A stretch of DNA of 64,000 nucleotides, from contig NC_012879.2 of NCBI RefSeq assembly GCF_000003195.3, positions 42,575,934-42,639,933 of the forward strand, written 5' to 3'. Positions 22,723-36,148 of this stretch are shown piece after piece (the first letter of the stretch is position 1; every line of letters begins with the position of its first letter). Position numbers and translations under genes: made by a program. The stretch comes from Sorghum bicolor (Eukaryota; Streptophyta; Magnoliopsida; Poales; Poaceae). Below the pieces are notes generated by a model. The model did not search any database and was not told the origin of the DNA. It was given only the letters and a program-made list of their open reading frames with translations.

Positions 22723-23680
22723 TTACCCGATGTTCCAGAATCGCATCATAGTTGTGATGTTGTCGTTCATTGTTGTTGTATCTTGTCTCAGCTCTTCTAC
22801 TGCAGTAGCATGGTCCTGGTTCCATTTTTGTTGCTCTTCCAGGAGTCTTCCATGTTCTGCTTGCGTGTTCTAGATGTCGAGGAGGGTGTTGTCGGTACGA
22901 GTGAAGAAAGCACCGGCCTCTTGATAGTAGTCATTCGTGAAAGCGTAGGAGGCGTCGGAGTATCGTCCTGCATCAAATTGGGGCGGAGGTCTGGATCCTG
23001 AAGCTCCATATGGATCAGTGGAGTACCTGCCCGTATGAAAAGGCGGGTTTGTCCACTGGTGATCTTGGCTCTCCGGCCATGTCTCCTTTGTTGGCTCTTG
23101 TGGTTGTGCATGACGAACCCATGGGTCTCGAAGGACTCGAGGGTTGTAATCGCAATAATGCAGGTGCGCTGCTTCTTCTGGTCCAGGGTCAGCTCCATAC
23201 CAGGTGCGTTCTCGGTGAGTGGTCATCCTTTCAGATGCCACCCGCTGTGGAGTTCTCTGGTTCACTGGTGTTGCTGCAATCTCAATCAAAAAGTTTTGCA
23301 CAACGTAGAGGCCAAGGTTCGGGTTAGGTAACCGAATCTTGCCTTTATCATCATATAGCATATACATTACATTCCCCTCTTTCTTTAACATCCGAGCTTG
23401 TCTAAATGTGTCATAGCCATGATAAATTCTTAACTCATCTATGAAGTCCAATGACGAGTTTTCCAGTAAGTGAAGATTAGAGGCTAGACGAGTGATAAGT
23501 GAAGTACATCCTACTGGTCCCTGAAGACTAGGTACACTAAGCCAATGAGAAACTAATAGTGTAACAGGTGAAGTGGGTACTTTACTAATAGTAGCATATA
23601 AAAGTTGTAAATCTCCTACTCTTACTTTCCTAATATCATCACGATAGAAAAGATTGTACCCAAGCCATTTGTGGAACATC
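22723..23680 (-). pseudogene. Athila ORF1/gag-like protein of element C, C-terminal part
   Basis: Continues in frame from 35518 once element B is skipped. It begins with FHKWLGYNLFYRDD and includes a conserved stretch about pairs of RT-free Athila ORF1 proteins. The rest is rich in Pro, Gln and Tyr (GRYSTDPYG), and a TAG at 22870-22872 interrupts it before a short coiled-coil-like end (LLEEQQKWNQDHATAVEELR). The stop at 22723-22725 is the natural end. A role as capsid-like protein is inferred from family resemblance only. Confidence 0.6.
23676..23680. other. Target-site duplication of element B, left copy
   Basis: ACATC immediately before TGTAACATCC; repeated at 35518-35522. Confidence 0.95.
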
Positions 23681-25761
23681 TGTAACATCCCCGATGTTAC
23701 GGTTACTAAAATTGGATCATGTCATCATGAGCATTGCATCGCATACCTGTTAAGCACCTCATAATGCATCAACTTAAAACAAGTTTATTTTGATTGGTTA
23801 TGCTTAGGGAATGAAAGTGTGCTTACATTGTGTGTGATGCTTGTGTTGGTTGCTAAAACCCTAGGGTGAAAACCCTGATTTTTGAACCCTAGAATTACCC
23901 CCTTTTGTGCAATTTAAAAACCAAGCAAAATTTGAGGTTGAGTTCAAAAGCAAAGTTGTACATCTTGTCAAGATGCACAACTTTGGTGTTTTGAGTTTTT
24001 GAAGTTTCAATACAAAATTCAAAGTAATTTGGAAAATACAGATTTCCAGAAAGTGTCCCCTTTTCCAATTTGAACCTCCAATTCAAAATCTATTTGGAAT
24101 TTTGAAAAGTGACCAACATGAAAGTTGTAGAGCTCAAAAAGTTGAACAACTTTCATGTTGGGAGTTTTCAAGTTGTTATGGAAAATCAAAAGTAATTTTG
24201 GAAATTCTGATCTGCCCCCAATTCACAAATTTGAATTTCCCCAAATTGAATTTTGAACTTCAAACTGTTTGGTCAAATTCACCATGTTCCACTCAAAATT
24301 AGCTTTGGTTACCAAAATATATTTTGTAGCTTATAAAATTCTGCACAACTTTTGTTTTGGTGGAATTTTGGCTCCAGTTCAAATTTTGGTCGAATTTCAC
24401 AAAAAACAGAAAGGGGGAGGATAAGGGCCAGCTACACTGATCCGATGAGGATCACCGGCCCCTGTCCAGCGCAGCCGCCGCGCGCGCAGCGCCGCGTGCG
24501 CACGTGCAAGCACGCAGCTGCTTGCTGCCAGTGCCGCCAGGCGACGTGGAAGCTCCACGCTCGCTCTACGCGGGTATAAAGCCGCTCCACCGGCCGACGC
24601 GCCTCCGTTTGCCTCCAAGAACGCCGACGAGCTACGCCCGCGCCACCGCGAAATTCGCCGCAAGCACGCCCTCTTCACCTCCCTAGTGTGCAGCATCCAC
24701 TTCGCCGCAACCTAGCTACCTCTTGGACCCTTCGCCGCGTGCTTTAACCCCCTGAGGCTTCCAGCCGAGCCGTCGTCCCCAACTCCGGCCAGGACCGCCG
24801 CCGTGGAACCCTTCACGTGGACACGCTACTCCAGTCGGTATCACGCCTTGCCAGCGGTCGTTTCAAGTTCTTCTCATTTCCTCGATGCTCATGCGCTCGC
24901 TCGTTCTCCCTGGACGTGAACAGGTCCACCGGAACGACCTCGCCAAGGCTCGAGCGCCCGCCCGACGACACCGTCTCCGTCGCCAGCGACCTCGGCTACC
25001 TCCTCGAGCCTCGCAGCGTGAGCACCACCTTCTCTGACCTTCGGGGAAGCTCTCTCGCACGTTTAATTGCGTTCTACCGAGCCCTAGTGGCCGGTCCGCG
25101 GTCGGCTATGGCGGCCGCCCGCCTTTCGCGTGGCCAAGGTGGAAGGGAGAGAGTAGAGCGTGAATAGAGCGTGTCAGCGGAGTCGCGAAGACGAGGCGAG
25201 GCCGACGCGCACGCGCGTGCGGGCCGAGAACCCCGCTAACGGCGGCCGGAGCCGTGGCCGAGCCGCCGTTCGCGGTGAAGACGAAACTGACGGGTGGGGC
25301 CTCCCTGTCAGCGTCTGGCAGAGAGAGAGAGGGGAGGGAGCGGGTTCAGCGCCCGGATGGGCCGGCCTGCAGGCCTTTTTGGCTGGGCCTCTCCCGGTTG
25401 CAGTTTGTTTTCCTTTTTACTTTTCGATTTAAAAGTACTTTAAGTTTGATTTTGTGTAATAAATTATGTACTGATCCAAAAATTATGAAAATTTTTGTAT
25501 AGGTTCTATGAAATGCATAAAACACAGGAAAAATATTAGGTTCTATTTTCTGATGTTTTGCATGTATATAAAAATTACATCTTTTAATTAGTAAATGAAA
25601 CTTCCATGAATTTAGTAATTTATTTATATGTCCAAAAATCACCAAAATTTGTGGGATGCCTCTGAATATTATTTCCTGGCTTCACACAACATTTGGTGGC
25701 ATTCGGATAACATTTGAATAAAATATTATTATACCCTTAATTAATAATTAAATAATAATGC
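23681..25761 (+). repeat. 5' LTR of element B, 3' half deleted
   Basis: Aligns with 31326-33404 with few differences, including an extra 27-bp block near 24365 and lack of a 26-bp block present near 31515. Alignment stops after AATAATAATGC. ORFs in the GC-rich part 24400-25430 are not genes; they recur in the other LTR. Confidence 0.92.
24574..24581 (+). promoter_or_regulatory. TATA box in 5' LTR of B
   Basis: GTATAAAG in GC-rich surroundings, conserved at 32217-32224. Confidence 0.55.
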
Positions 25762-26410
25762 AAGCAGTAGCCGTTCACCGCCTCAGCAGGAGGTGGAAAG
25801 GTTGTCCGCTGAGGTGACCGAAGTGACGAGAGAAAGGATGTACAACGTTATGGAGATCGGTGAACTTAAAGCTCAACTAGCAAAGCAAACACAAGCCACA
25901 AAGAACTGTGAGGCTATGCTGTCCCGTTTGGTGGAGGAGAGGAATGCCGCTAATGCCCGAGAAGAGGAGGCCAAGAGCGCACACAGGCACGAGCTGATCT
26001 GGATGAAGGCGAAGCTGGACAAGGCCAAGTACCTTAAAGATCTGTACGTGAAGATGACGGCCACTGTCACCACGCAGAGGGATGTCGTGTGGCAGCGGGA
26101 GGACCAGCTACAGCTAGAGAAGCTTGAGCTAGCACATCATTTAGACACCGTCAACGACTTGGCAATGAATATCGTGATGTTGCATTCGACCTATATCATC
26201 AGCTTCATCCACCTCCAGGCGAAGGAGAGATGGACACGGACGGAGAGTTGGCGGACGATGGGGAACCCGACCAAGGCCTCAGTGATGAGGAGGAGTCCGA
26301 CTCTGGTGACGACAACCCGGGGGGTAATCATGATGATTGCAATGACGACCCGGGCTACAGCTCTGGCCACACCGACTAGTTCGGTGAAGCCGCGGGCAAC
26401 ATCGTTGTAG
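25762..26410 (+). pseudogene. orf0-like coiled-coil protein of element B, N-terminus lost
   Basis: The open frame runs in from the LTR deletion point with no ATG of its own. The region to about 26140 is a charged coiled coil (ELKAQLAKQTQATKN, MKAKLDKAKYLK). The end is less protein-like and may be shifted, since another frame downstream is rich in Asp and Gly. Position upstream of gag matches the orf0 of element A. Function unknown. Confidence 0.6.
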
Positions 26411-26589
26411 GATTCCTAGTCGACCGTAGTGGGGTCGGGTTTGTAGCATAGTGTCCTTTCTTTTAAAAGTTGTACTTGTTTATTTCTAGTGTGTTGAACC
26501 AATGTTTAATAAATAAATGGAGGTATGCAAATTATGTTTTGAGTTATGAATTCCATGTGGTAACAAGTACAATATGACTCTTGTAGCAG

Positions 26590-29500
26590 ATGCCGATGCG
26601 TACACGAGGATCTGATGGAGCCGGGACATCGCAGGGAGGGGATGATATCCCCAACCCTCCACCTGCTCCACCTTCTCTGGCTGATGCCATTGCTGTTCTT
26701 TTGAGTGCCACTACTGACAACGCTCGCTTGTTGCGTGAGTTAGCACAACGTCAACCACACCCCGCCCCAAACTTCAGAGCACAGCACAATGGGGAGGGAG
26801 AAGCTCGGTACGTGGACTTTACCGAGACAAGGCCCCCGGTATTCACCAAGGCTGATGAGCCGTTAGAAGCAGATGACTGGCTCCGGACCATAGAGCACAA
26901 GTTCAGTTTGATTCAATGTTCAAAAACTCAGAAGCCCCTGTTCGCAGCTCAGCAGCTTCGGGGAGCTGGAGGTGCCTGGTGGGAGAACTTCCTAGCTATC
27001 CAAGCTCCAGGACACCAGGTCACCTAGGCAGAGTTTAAGGACGCGTTCCGCGCCCATTACATCCATGAAGGGCTCATGGCCATGAAGGCCGAAGAATTTC
27101 TCGCCTTGCAGCAAGGCGATAAAAGTGTCATGGAGTATGTGGCAAAATTTAATCATCTTTCTCAATATGCCACAGACCATGTGACACGGATAGAAAGAAG
27201 AAAGCCTGTTTCATGCGTGGTCTAAATACCAAACTTCAGACCATGATGACCACTTGTCAAAATGCTACCTTCCACGAGGCGGTAAATATTGCCATCGCCT
27301 CAGAAGAAAAGAATAGAAAGCACAAAGAAGCCAAGAAGAAGGCTGCTTCTTCCTCCTTCTCTGGTCGCGGTCAAAAGTGCCAGAGAATCATTTATCATCC
27401 ACAAGGCCACGGACGCTTCTCAGCGCCGCCACCTTATCGTGGTCCTTTTTCCCCTCTACAATATAGACCAGGGCAGCAGGTATATCTTCGACCTACTGCC
27501 ATCGCCACTGCACCACGCCAGCCGAACGCCCCAGGTGTTCGCCCCACTGCTCCGCCCAACCACAATTATCCTTGTTTCAATTGTGGTAAGCCTGGGTATT
27601 TTTCCAAAGAGTGCCCCTACCCCCGCCAAACCAACCCCACTTTCCAAAGGCCACCTATGGGCCAACCCCAGCCGAGTCAATTCAGGACTAGGGTTCAGAA
27701 AGGACCAAATGTGCAAAGGGGTAAACCAGCGAAGAAAGTGGGACAAGTCTTCCATATAGAGGTGGAGACGATTCTGGAGGGTGAACCAGTAATGATGGGT
27801 ACGTTTCCTATTGCGAAACATCCTGCTTTAATGCTTTTCGATTCTGGTGCATCTCATACATTCATCAATCGCACCTTTGTGTTAAAGCATGGCATACCCA
27901 TTGGGGAAACACAAGATCATTTTTATATATACAGTCGCCAGGAGGACGGTTGAGTTCTAAAGAAATGGTTCACCAGATACCCATCGAATTTGGTGGGCAT
28001 AGTTTTCCCACTAGCATGATTGTTCTTAAAGACTAGGAGATTGATGTCATATTAGGCATGAACTGGATGGCACAACGAGGGGTTGTGCTAGACACTTTGC
28101 ATCGAACCATTAAAATACCATTGCCCAATGAGAATTCTTATCTTCTAATTCAATTAGTTACTCCCAAACGAGCAATTGGGCAGGTTCATGCCGCTAAGGT
28201 GGCTGCAGTCAAAAATATCCCGGTGGTTCGGGATTTTCCGGATGTATTTCCTGAAGACCTACCAGGTCTGCCACCGGACCGGGATGTCCAATTCAGTATA
28301 GAATTGAAACCAGGGACAGCCCCAATATGTCGAAGGGCCTACAGAATGGCGCCGAAAGAACTGGCCGAATTAAAAACCCAACTACAAGAGTTGATGCAAA
28401 AAGGTTTTATTCAGCCCAGTTCCTCTCCATGGGGTTGCCCAGCCTTATTTGTGAAAAAGAAAGATCAAACGTTAAGGCTGTGTGTCGATTATCGTCCCCT
28501 GAATGAGGTGACGATTAAGAACAAGTACCCATTGCCCCGTATTGACTTACTATTTGACCAGTTGGCCGGGGCCAAGGTATTCTCAAAAATTGATTTGAGA
28601 TCAGGGTACCACCAAATTAAAATTAGGCCGGAAGATGTACCCAAAACAGCTTTTACAACCCGTCACGGGCTGTATGAATACTTGGTAATGTCTTTTGGGT
28701 TGACCAATGCACCTTCCCATTTCATGTACCTGATGAACTCTGTCTTCATGCCAGAACTGGACAAATTTGTGGTCGTCTTCATTGATGACATTTTGATCTA
28801 TTCCAAAACTAAGAAAGAACATGCTGAACATCTAAGAATTGTGCTGACCCGTCTCAGGGAGCATCAGTTATATGCCAAGTTCAGCAAATGTGAGTTCTGG
28901 CTGGACAAAGTTCATTTCCTGGGTCATGTATTATCAGCGGAGGGAGTCGCTGTAGACCCAGGCATGGTAGAAGATGTGTTGAATTGGAAACCCCCGACTA
29001 CGGTACATGAGGTCCGTAGTTTTCTGGGTATGGCGGGATATTACCGTCGCTTTATTCCGGACTTTTCAAGAGTCGCCAAACCAATCACAACCTTGCTCAA
29101 GAATCAAACAAAATTTGTTTGGTCACCTCAATGTGAGCAAGCCTTTCAGACTCTGAAAAGATTATTGACAACTGCACCTGTCCTAGTCCAGCCAGATATT
29201 GAAAACCCCTTCGATGTGTATTGTGACGCATCAGGGATTGGGATAGGCTGTGTGCTAATGCAAGAGGTTCGAGTAATTGCATATGCTTCCAGAAAGCTTA
29301 AACCACATGAAGAGAATTACCCGACCCATGATCTTGAACTAGCCGCCGTAGTCCATGCACTAAAGATCTGGCGCCATTATCTGTTAGGGAACACTTGTCA
29401 TCTATACACGGATCACAAGAGCTTGAAATACATCTTCACTCAAGCTGAACTGAATATGCGCCAGCGAAGGTGGCTAGAGTTGATCAAGGATTACGACCTT

Positions 29501-31125
29501 GAGGTGCATTATCATCCTGGCAAGGCAAATGTAGTAGCTGATGCCCTCAGTCGTAAGGCTCACTGTAATTGCTTAACAGTGACGCCTAAAGACATAACCT
29601 TGTGCCAAGAGCTAGAGAACCTGGGGATAGAAATGATTTCCCAAGGAAGCCTTGCCAATCTAACGGTTGATTTCAATCTCGAAGCTCAAATCATAAAGGC
29701 ACAAAAAGAGGATAAAGGCATGAAATATCTTAAAGAGAAGATTTCTAATAGAGCACCCACAGACTTTAAGGTGGATGATGCAGGAGTAATTTGGTTCAAG
29801 AACCGGTTAGTGGTTCCAAAGGTACCTGAGCTACGTCAACAGATCCTGGATGAAGCTCATACCACAAGGTATTCTATTCATCCGGGAAGCAATAAGATGT
29901 ATCAGGACCTAAAACAAAGGTTTTGGTGGACAAAAATGAAGATAGAAATAGCCCGCTATGTGGCCCAATGTGCCACATGCCGAAAGGTCAAAGCTATTCA
30001 TCTCAAATTCGCTGGAGAGTTGCAACCTTTGCCTATTCCAGCATGGAAATGGGATGATATTAGTATGGATTTCATAGTGGGGTTGCCCAAGACGGTCAAA
30101 GGCTTTGATTCTATTTGGGTCATTGTGGATCGTCTCACCAAAACAGCACACTTCTTACCGGTAAAGAAATCGTATTATACCTCCACCTATGCTAAGATCT
30201 ATTTTGATCGTATACTAAGTCTGCATGGGGTGCCAAAGACAATAGTGTCAGATAGAGGCACACAATTTGTCTCCCAGTTCTGGAAATGCTTACATGAATC
30301 TTTGGGCACCAAGCTTTTATACAATACAGCCTACCACCCCCAAACAGGTGGGCAAACAGAGAGGGTAAATCAAACCCTAGAAGATCATTAAGATCTTGTG
30401 CCCTGAATTTTCTAGATAAGTGGGATGACTGCTTGCCTCTAGCAGAGTTTTCTTACAACAATAGCTACCAAGAGAGTATCAAGATGGCTCCCTTTGAGGC
30501 ACTATATGGCCGTCGATGTCGAACTCCGTTACACTGGTCGGAACCCGGAGAAAGATGGTTCTTCGGGGTTGACTTAGTGAAAGAGACTGAGAACAAAGTT
30601 AGACAAATCCAAAATAACTTGAAAATTGCTCAGTCCCGACAGAAAAGTTATGCCGATCAAAGACGTCGACCATTAAGGTTCGCCAAGGGTGATCATGTGT
30701 ATTTAAAAGTATCCCCGATGAAGGGAGTAAACCATTTTGGCGTTAAAGGCAAGTTAGCGCCCCGTTACATTGGTCCATTTCCAATCCTTGACCGATGTGG
30801 ACAGGTAGCTTACCGCCTTAAACTGCCCGAACGATTATCCGGGATACATAATGTATTCCATGTATCTCAACTGAAAAAGTGTCTTCGAGTACCGGACCAG
30901 GTTCAAGATATCGAAGATGTGGAATTTGAACCGTATCTAACTTATTCGGAGTATCCTATCCGAGTATTGGACCAAAGAGATAGAGTTACTCGAAGAACAA
31001 CTACCAAATGGTACAAGGTGCAATGGAGCCAGCATTCGGAAGAGGAAGCCACATGGGAATCTGAAGATTACCTGATGGAAAATTTTCCAGAGTTCCATGC
31101 TTCTCTTCAAGACGACATCCAATAA
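26590..31125 (+). pseudogene. Gag-pol polyprotein of element B, several breaks
   Basis: Gag starts MPMRTRGSDGAG at 26590. Then come a gag domain with WWENF, a zinc knuckle CFNCGKPGYFSKECP whose His is Tyr, protease FDSGASHTF (27838), RT with FIDDIL (28779), RNase H with YCDAS, integrase with HHCC and DDE motifs, and a C-terminal chromodomain (HSEEEATWESED). Breaks: TAG at 27025-27027 in place of a Trp codon, a shift near 27180, a shift near 27930 beside a TATATATA run, TAG at 28033-28035, and a shift near 30390 in integrase. The closest relative in the window is element A. Not able to make a working polyprotein. Confidence 0.9.
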
Positions 31126-31310
31126 ATAGGAAGTGTACTTTAATGAAGGAAAGAGTAGCCAAAGCTATGTAATTAGTGTACATATATGTTTATAATTGAG
31201 TAGTCTTCCCCAGTTTCTTGTCTTATGAAAGAATTGATGATGAAATGGTTTGACAAATTTCCTTATCCATTACGTACCCGAAGGCTTTAAATCTCGGGGA
31301 TGAGATTTCT

Positions 31311-31324
31311 TTAAGGGGGAAGGG
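31311..31324 (+). other. Polypurine tract of element B
   Basis: TTAAGGGGGAAGGG followed by one C and the LTR start TGTAACATCC. Confidence 0.85.
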
Positions 31325-31325
31325 C

Positions 31326-34300
31326 TGTAACATCCCCGATGTTACGGTTACTAAAATTGGATCATGTCATCATGAGCATTGCATCGCATACCTGTTAAGC
31401 ACCTCATTATGCATCAACTTAAAACAAGTTTATTTTGATTGGTTGTGCTTAGGGAATGAATGTGTGCTTACATTGTGTGTGATGCTTGTGTTGGTTGCTG
31501 AAACCCTAGGGTGAAAGGTTTTCGAAAAATTAGGGGGGGAAAACCCTGATTTTTGAACCCTAGAATTACCCCCTTTTGAGCAATTTAAAAACCAAGCAAA
31601 ATTTGAGGTTGAGTTCAAAAGCAAAGTTGTAGATCTTGTCAAGATGCACAACTTTGGTGTTTTGAGTTTTTGAAGTTTCAACACAAAATTCAAAGTAATT
31701 TGGAAAATACAGATTTCCAGAAAGTGTCCCCTTTTCCAATTTGAACCTCCAATTCAAAATCTATTTGGAATTCTGAAAAGTGACCAACATGAAAGTTGTA
31801 GATCTCAAAAAGTTGAACAACTTTCATGTTGGGAGTTTTTCAAGTTGTTATGGAAAATCAAAAGTAATTTTGGAAATTCTGATCTGCCCCCGATTCACAA
31901 ATTTGAATTTCCCCAAATTGAATTTTGAACTTCAAACTGTTTGGTCAAATTCACCATGTTCCACTGAAAATTAGCTTTGGTTACCAAAATATATTTTGTA
32001 GCTTATAAAATTCTGCACAACTTTTGTTTTGGTCGAATTTCACAAAAAACAGAAAGGGGGAGGATAAGGCCCAGCTACAGTGATCCGATGAGGATCACCG
32101 GCCCCTATCCAGCGCAGCCGCCGCGCGCGCAGCGCCGCGTGCGCGCGTGCAAGCACGCAGCTGCTTGCTGCCAGTGCCGCCAGGCGACGTGGAAGCTCCG
32201 CGCTCGCTCTACGCGGGTATAAAGCCGCTCCACCGGCCGACGCGCCTCCGTTTGCCTCCAAGAACGCTGATGAGCTACGCCCGCGCCACCGCGAAATTCG
32301 CCGCAAGCACGCCCTCTTCACCTCCCTAGTGTGCAGCATCCACTTCGCCGCAAGCTAGCTACCTCTTGGACCCTTCGCCGCGTGCTTTAACCCCCTGAGG
32401 CTTCCAGCCGAGCCGTCGTCCCCAACACTGGCCAGGACCGCCGCCGTGGAACCCTTCACGTGGACACGCTACTCCAGTCGGTATCACACCTTGCCAGCGG
32501 TCGTTTCAAGTTCTTCTCGTTTCCCCGATGCTCATGCGCTCGCTCGTTCTCCCTGGACGTGAACAGGTCCACCGGAACGACCTCGCCAAGGCTCGAGCGC
32601 CCGCCCGACGACACCGTCTCCGTCGCCAGCGACCTCGGCTACCTCCTCGAGCCTCGCAGCGTGAGCACCACCTTCTCTGACCTTCGGGGAAGCTCTCTCG
32701 CACGTTTAATTGCGTTCTACCGAGCCCTAGTGGCAGGTCCGCGGTCGGCTATGGCGGCCGCCCGCCTTTCGCGTGGCCAAGGTGGAAGGGAGGGAGTAGA
32801 GCGTGAATATAGGGTGTCAGCGGAGTCGCGAAGACGAGGCGAGGCCGACGCGCACGCGCGCGCGGGCCGAGAACCCCGCTAACGGCGGCCGGAGCCGTGG
32901 CCGAGCCGCCGTGCGCGGTGAAGACGAAACTGACGGGTGGGGCCTCCCCGTCAGCGTCTGGCAGGGAGAGAGAGGGGAGGGAGCGGGTTGAGTGCCCGGA
33001 TGGGCCGGCCTGCGGGCCTTTTTGGCTGGGCCTCTACCGGTTGTAGTTTGTTTTCCTTTTTCCTTTTCGATTTAAAAGTACTTTATGTTTGATTTTGTGT
33101 AATAAATTATGTACTGATCCAAAAATTATGAAAATTTTTGTATAGGTTCTATGAATGCATAAAACACAGGAAAAATATTAGGTTCTCTTTTCTGATATTT
33201 TGCATGTATATAAAAATTACATCTTTTAATTAGTAAATGAAACTTCCATGAATTTTAATAATTTATTTATATGTCCAAAAATCACCAAAATTTGTGGGAT
33301 GCCTCTGAATATTATTCCCTGGCTTCACACAAAATTTGGTGGCATTCGGATAAAATTTGAATAAAATATTATTATACCCTTAATTAATAATTAAATAATA
33401 ATGCTAAAATAATTAGATAATAATTAGTTAAATCCTCATAATTAGGGTTTGAGTGATTTTGGGGTTGTGTGATGACCTAAGATCATTAACCTTAATGACA
33501 TTTGGCATTTAATTATTGTTTGGCATTAATGCTTAATTACTGTCATTAATAATTAATTAAAAATTAATTAAGGTAAAAGGGATTAATAACTAGTTGATTT
33601 AGGATAATTATGAATTAAGAGGAATCTTAGATTACAGATGCAACCTCTTGGGTAAAGACACTAAGTTGATAAACAACTTTACTTATTAGTTAGTCTCTGT
33701 TACTCCGAGAAGGCCAATTGTACTTAATTTCGTCCTTCTTATATATCTGTCATATGCATATCATGAGCATACATCATTTTGTGTGTAGTGCCCGTGACTG
33801 AAGGAGCGACCGTTGAACCGAACCCCGAGGTCGGTGCTCCGTTCGAGGAAGTAGGATCCGAGACTTGGGAAGTCTCCGAGGGTCCCTCTCAGCTCTGCAA
33901 CCAAGGCAAGCCCCGGATGCATTAACCCCTCCTTGAATGTTTTAAATCTTTTATCACTTATGAATTGAAAATGCTGCATTAGGTAGTTGAGAATTGGGTT
34001 AACCTACTTGCTGCATTTACTACCTTGATATTTGTTATCTTGTCCTTGGCATCCGTTTTGTTTTAAAACTGCGTGGTGATGCTTAGCCCTGCTACTAGAC
34101 AGGTTTTCAAACAAGAAAGTTTGAAGGGTTGTTGTGGAATACACTTATGGTCACTGATGTTTCAACTTGAGACCGGTCGGTGGACTTGCTTTAAGAATGG
34201 AGTCTTAAAGTAGTGTCTCCAACTGTGTCAGTTAAGGACCGGTCCGTTGGTGGCCTGATGGGTTGAGAATTGATAGTACTAGCCACTTGCCCTCGGTAAG

Positions 34301-35517
34301 CCCGGTCTTGTGATCCCTCGATGCGAACAGCTACTCGCGCACTGGGCGTGGAGCGATGGCGAGAGTAGTGTGTACCCACCTTACGGATCTGAGATCACCG
34401 GAAAACATCTAGATCGGCTGTAGGATGGTGGAGTACTGTGCTCTCGGGTGCCGCGAACCTAGTCAAATTTGGGGAGAGCTTGATTTGGGTTGACATATGC
34501 AAGATTTGGTTCTACATATGACGGGTGGTTAGGAACTCCAGCTGGATTGCTAAGCGGTTCGAATCGTCGTTGCTCCCCGATTGGGAGACTCAATCCACTG
34601 ACCCTCATCGTAGATAATTATGCAACTAAGTGATAAAATGAGAAAGGAGAAAATGTCGCATGAGGTTCGGATCCCAATTCCCGGACTCAGAGTGACATGA
34701 AGCTATGGCCGTTGGCTAGATAATACTTTGATTTAGGACTAGGAACTCACAGACTTGTCTGTGGGAGGCAACTAGATAGACTGTCTTCGAACTCCTCGGC
34801 CTCTTAAGGAGAGGAATTCGCGGGTAAAACTTGAAAGTAAGGATGCACTATTAGTAAGCTTTTTAGCAAAACACTTTGGCTCCTTGCTCAGCCACCCCTT
34901 GTCTACCCTAAGCCTGCATCCCTAACTTCTCCTCTTTTTCAACCGGGTAAGACTTGTTGAGTACTCCCGTACTCAGGGTTTTATAACCCCTGTTGCAGGT
35001 GAAGCTCAGGAGCCGACCTGTTTCGGACCCTGTTGTGTGTCCGTCGTCGAGGTTGACGACGAAGAAGAGTGAGCGTGACCCATGGGCAGGGTCTATAAAT
35101 TTGTAATCTGTGTTCTAAAGTTTAAGTTGCTCCGCTGGACCTGGCTTGTAATAACCCTCTACTATTTGGACGATCTCCTTTTGTAAATTAAGTTATGTAA
35201 TACTTCCGCTGTTTTACTCTGAAATATTATTTTGGTCTTATATCATCTGTGATACTGCAATGTCTTTGCAACGAGTGATCTTGGTGTTAAGGTGGCCACT
35301 TGCTATCCTGTAAAGGAGAGAAGAAGAAGTTCTCGTTAATTGACCATCACCAGTGGTCAGGACGAGCTTGCTTGATACACCACAGGTAGCGGTGGAATGA
35401 GCGTCCAGCGATGCTCATCGGACTTCTAAAGTGGGAGGATCCCCGGCATCACCGTCAGAGGTCCTTAGGACAATGACAGGTGTCGGTGGGCCCAAACACT
35501 TAGGGGGTTCTGCCACA
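31326..35517 (+). repeat. 3' LTR of element B (4192 bp, complete)
   Basis: TG...CA ends, preceded by the polypurine tract and followed by the ACATC duplication. The part 33405-35517 has no counterpart in the truncated 5' LTR. It includes AT-rich palindromic ATTAATTAA sequence around 33530-33560. No gene is supported inside. Confidence 0.9.
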
Positions 35518-36148
35518 ACATCCTAAGAGTGGGGTGTTCCATGTCACTGGTTCGGGCTTGACTATAAAAATTAGCTCTAGATATTTCTCTCCAAAACTGG
35601 TGTCTCTCAAAATTGGGTAAATCGGAGTCAATGTTCAGGATGCATCTTGAAGAGAAACCAAGATGGTCGCTCAGCTCTCTCCAAGACAACATAATTTCCT
35701 GTTTGAACACCCGAAAAACAATTCCCCCTTCATAGTATTGTAAAGTGCAAAGAAATTCGAGGGTGAGAAGACGAGAACCCAACTCAGTTATATTCCAAAA
35801 ATTTGTCCAACCTATCATCTGGAAAATTAAGTCGAATTTAGTGTCCATACCTGTTTCTTGTAGTAAGATTGGATCAAGAGTAGGGGTGTGAATAAAATCT
35901 TCGTTCTTCAATTGCTGATAGACTTCCTTCTCTCTTCGGGTCTTCAGCCCAAGGTCTCCTATCTTGAGAAGGACCTTAACTTGCTGACCTGATGAAGATG
36001 ACAGAGCTTGTGTGGGTGTCGGGTCGACGCTCATCTCTGATGGCTGTGAGGAGTGTCGGGATGAACTCCTTGTACCAATGTTCTTGAGAGCCTTCCCTGC
36101 ATTCTTCACCTTCTTAAACATCCTGCAAACAAAAGTTGGCAAAAACAC
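35518..36148 (-). pseudogene. Athila ORF1/gag-like protein of element C, N-terminal part
   Basis: Starts at 36148 or at the second Met, 36121 (MFKKVKNAGKALKNI). It has a Ser-rich basic N-terminus, then a segment with LTLEFLCTLQYY and IVFRVF...LSWRELSDHLGF. That pattern (leading TLEFL, then FR...EL..LGF) is the one I know from Athila ORF1 proteins of plants. It is cut by element B at 35518 and continues in frame at 23680. Only about 50 bases of leader remain upstream before element D resumes. Confidence 0.6.

Larger units (their letters stand above)
23681..35517 (+). mobile_element. Element B: Ty3/gypsy chromovirus with truncated 5' LTR
   Basis: Bounded by TGTAACATCC at 23681 and TTCTGCCACA at 35517 with ACATC on both sides. 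Internal parts: a coiled-coil orf0 remnant, gag, protease, RT, RNase H, integrase, chromodomain and polypurine tract. The 5' LTR stops at about 25761 while the 3' LTR is 4192 bp, so about 2.1 kb of LTR plus primer site and leader are deleted. Inserted in the ORF of element C. The polyprotein has several breaks, so the copy is dead. Confidence 0.93.

Noticed and set aside
24352..25502. GC-rich ORFs up to 116 aa
   Set aside because: LTR of element B; the same frames occur at 31977-32991.
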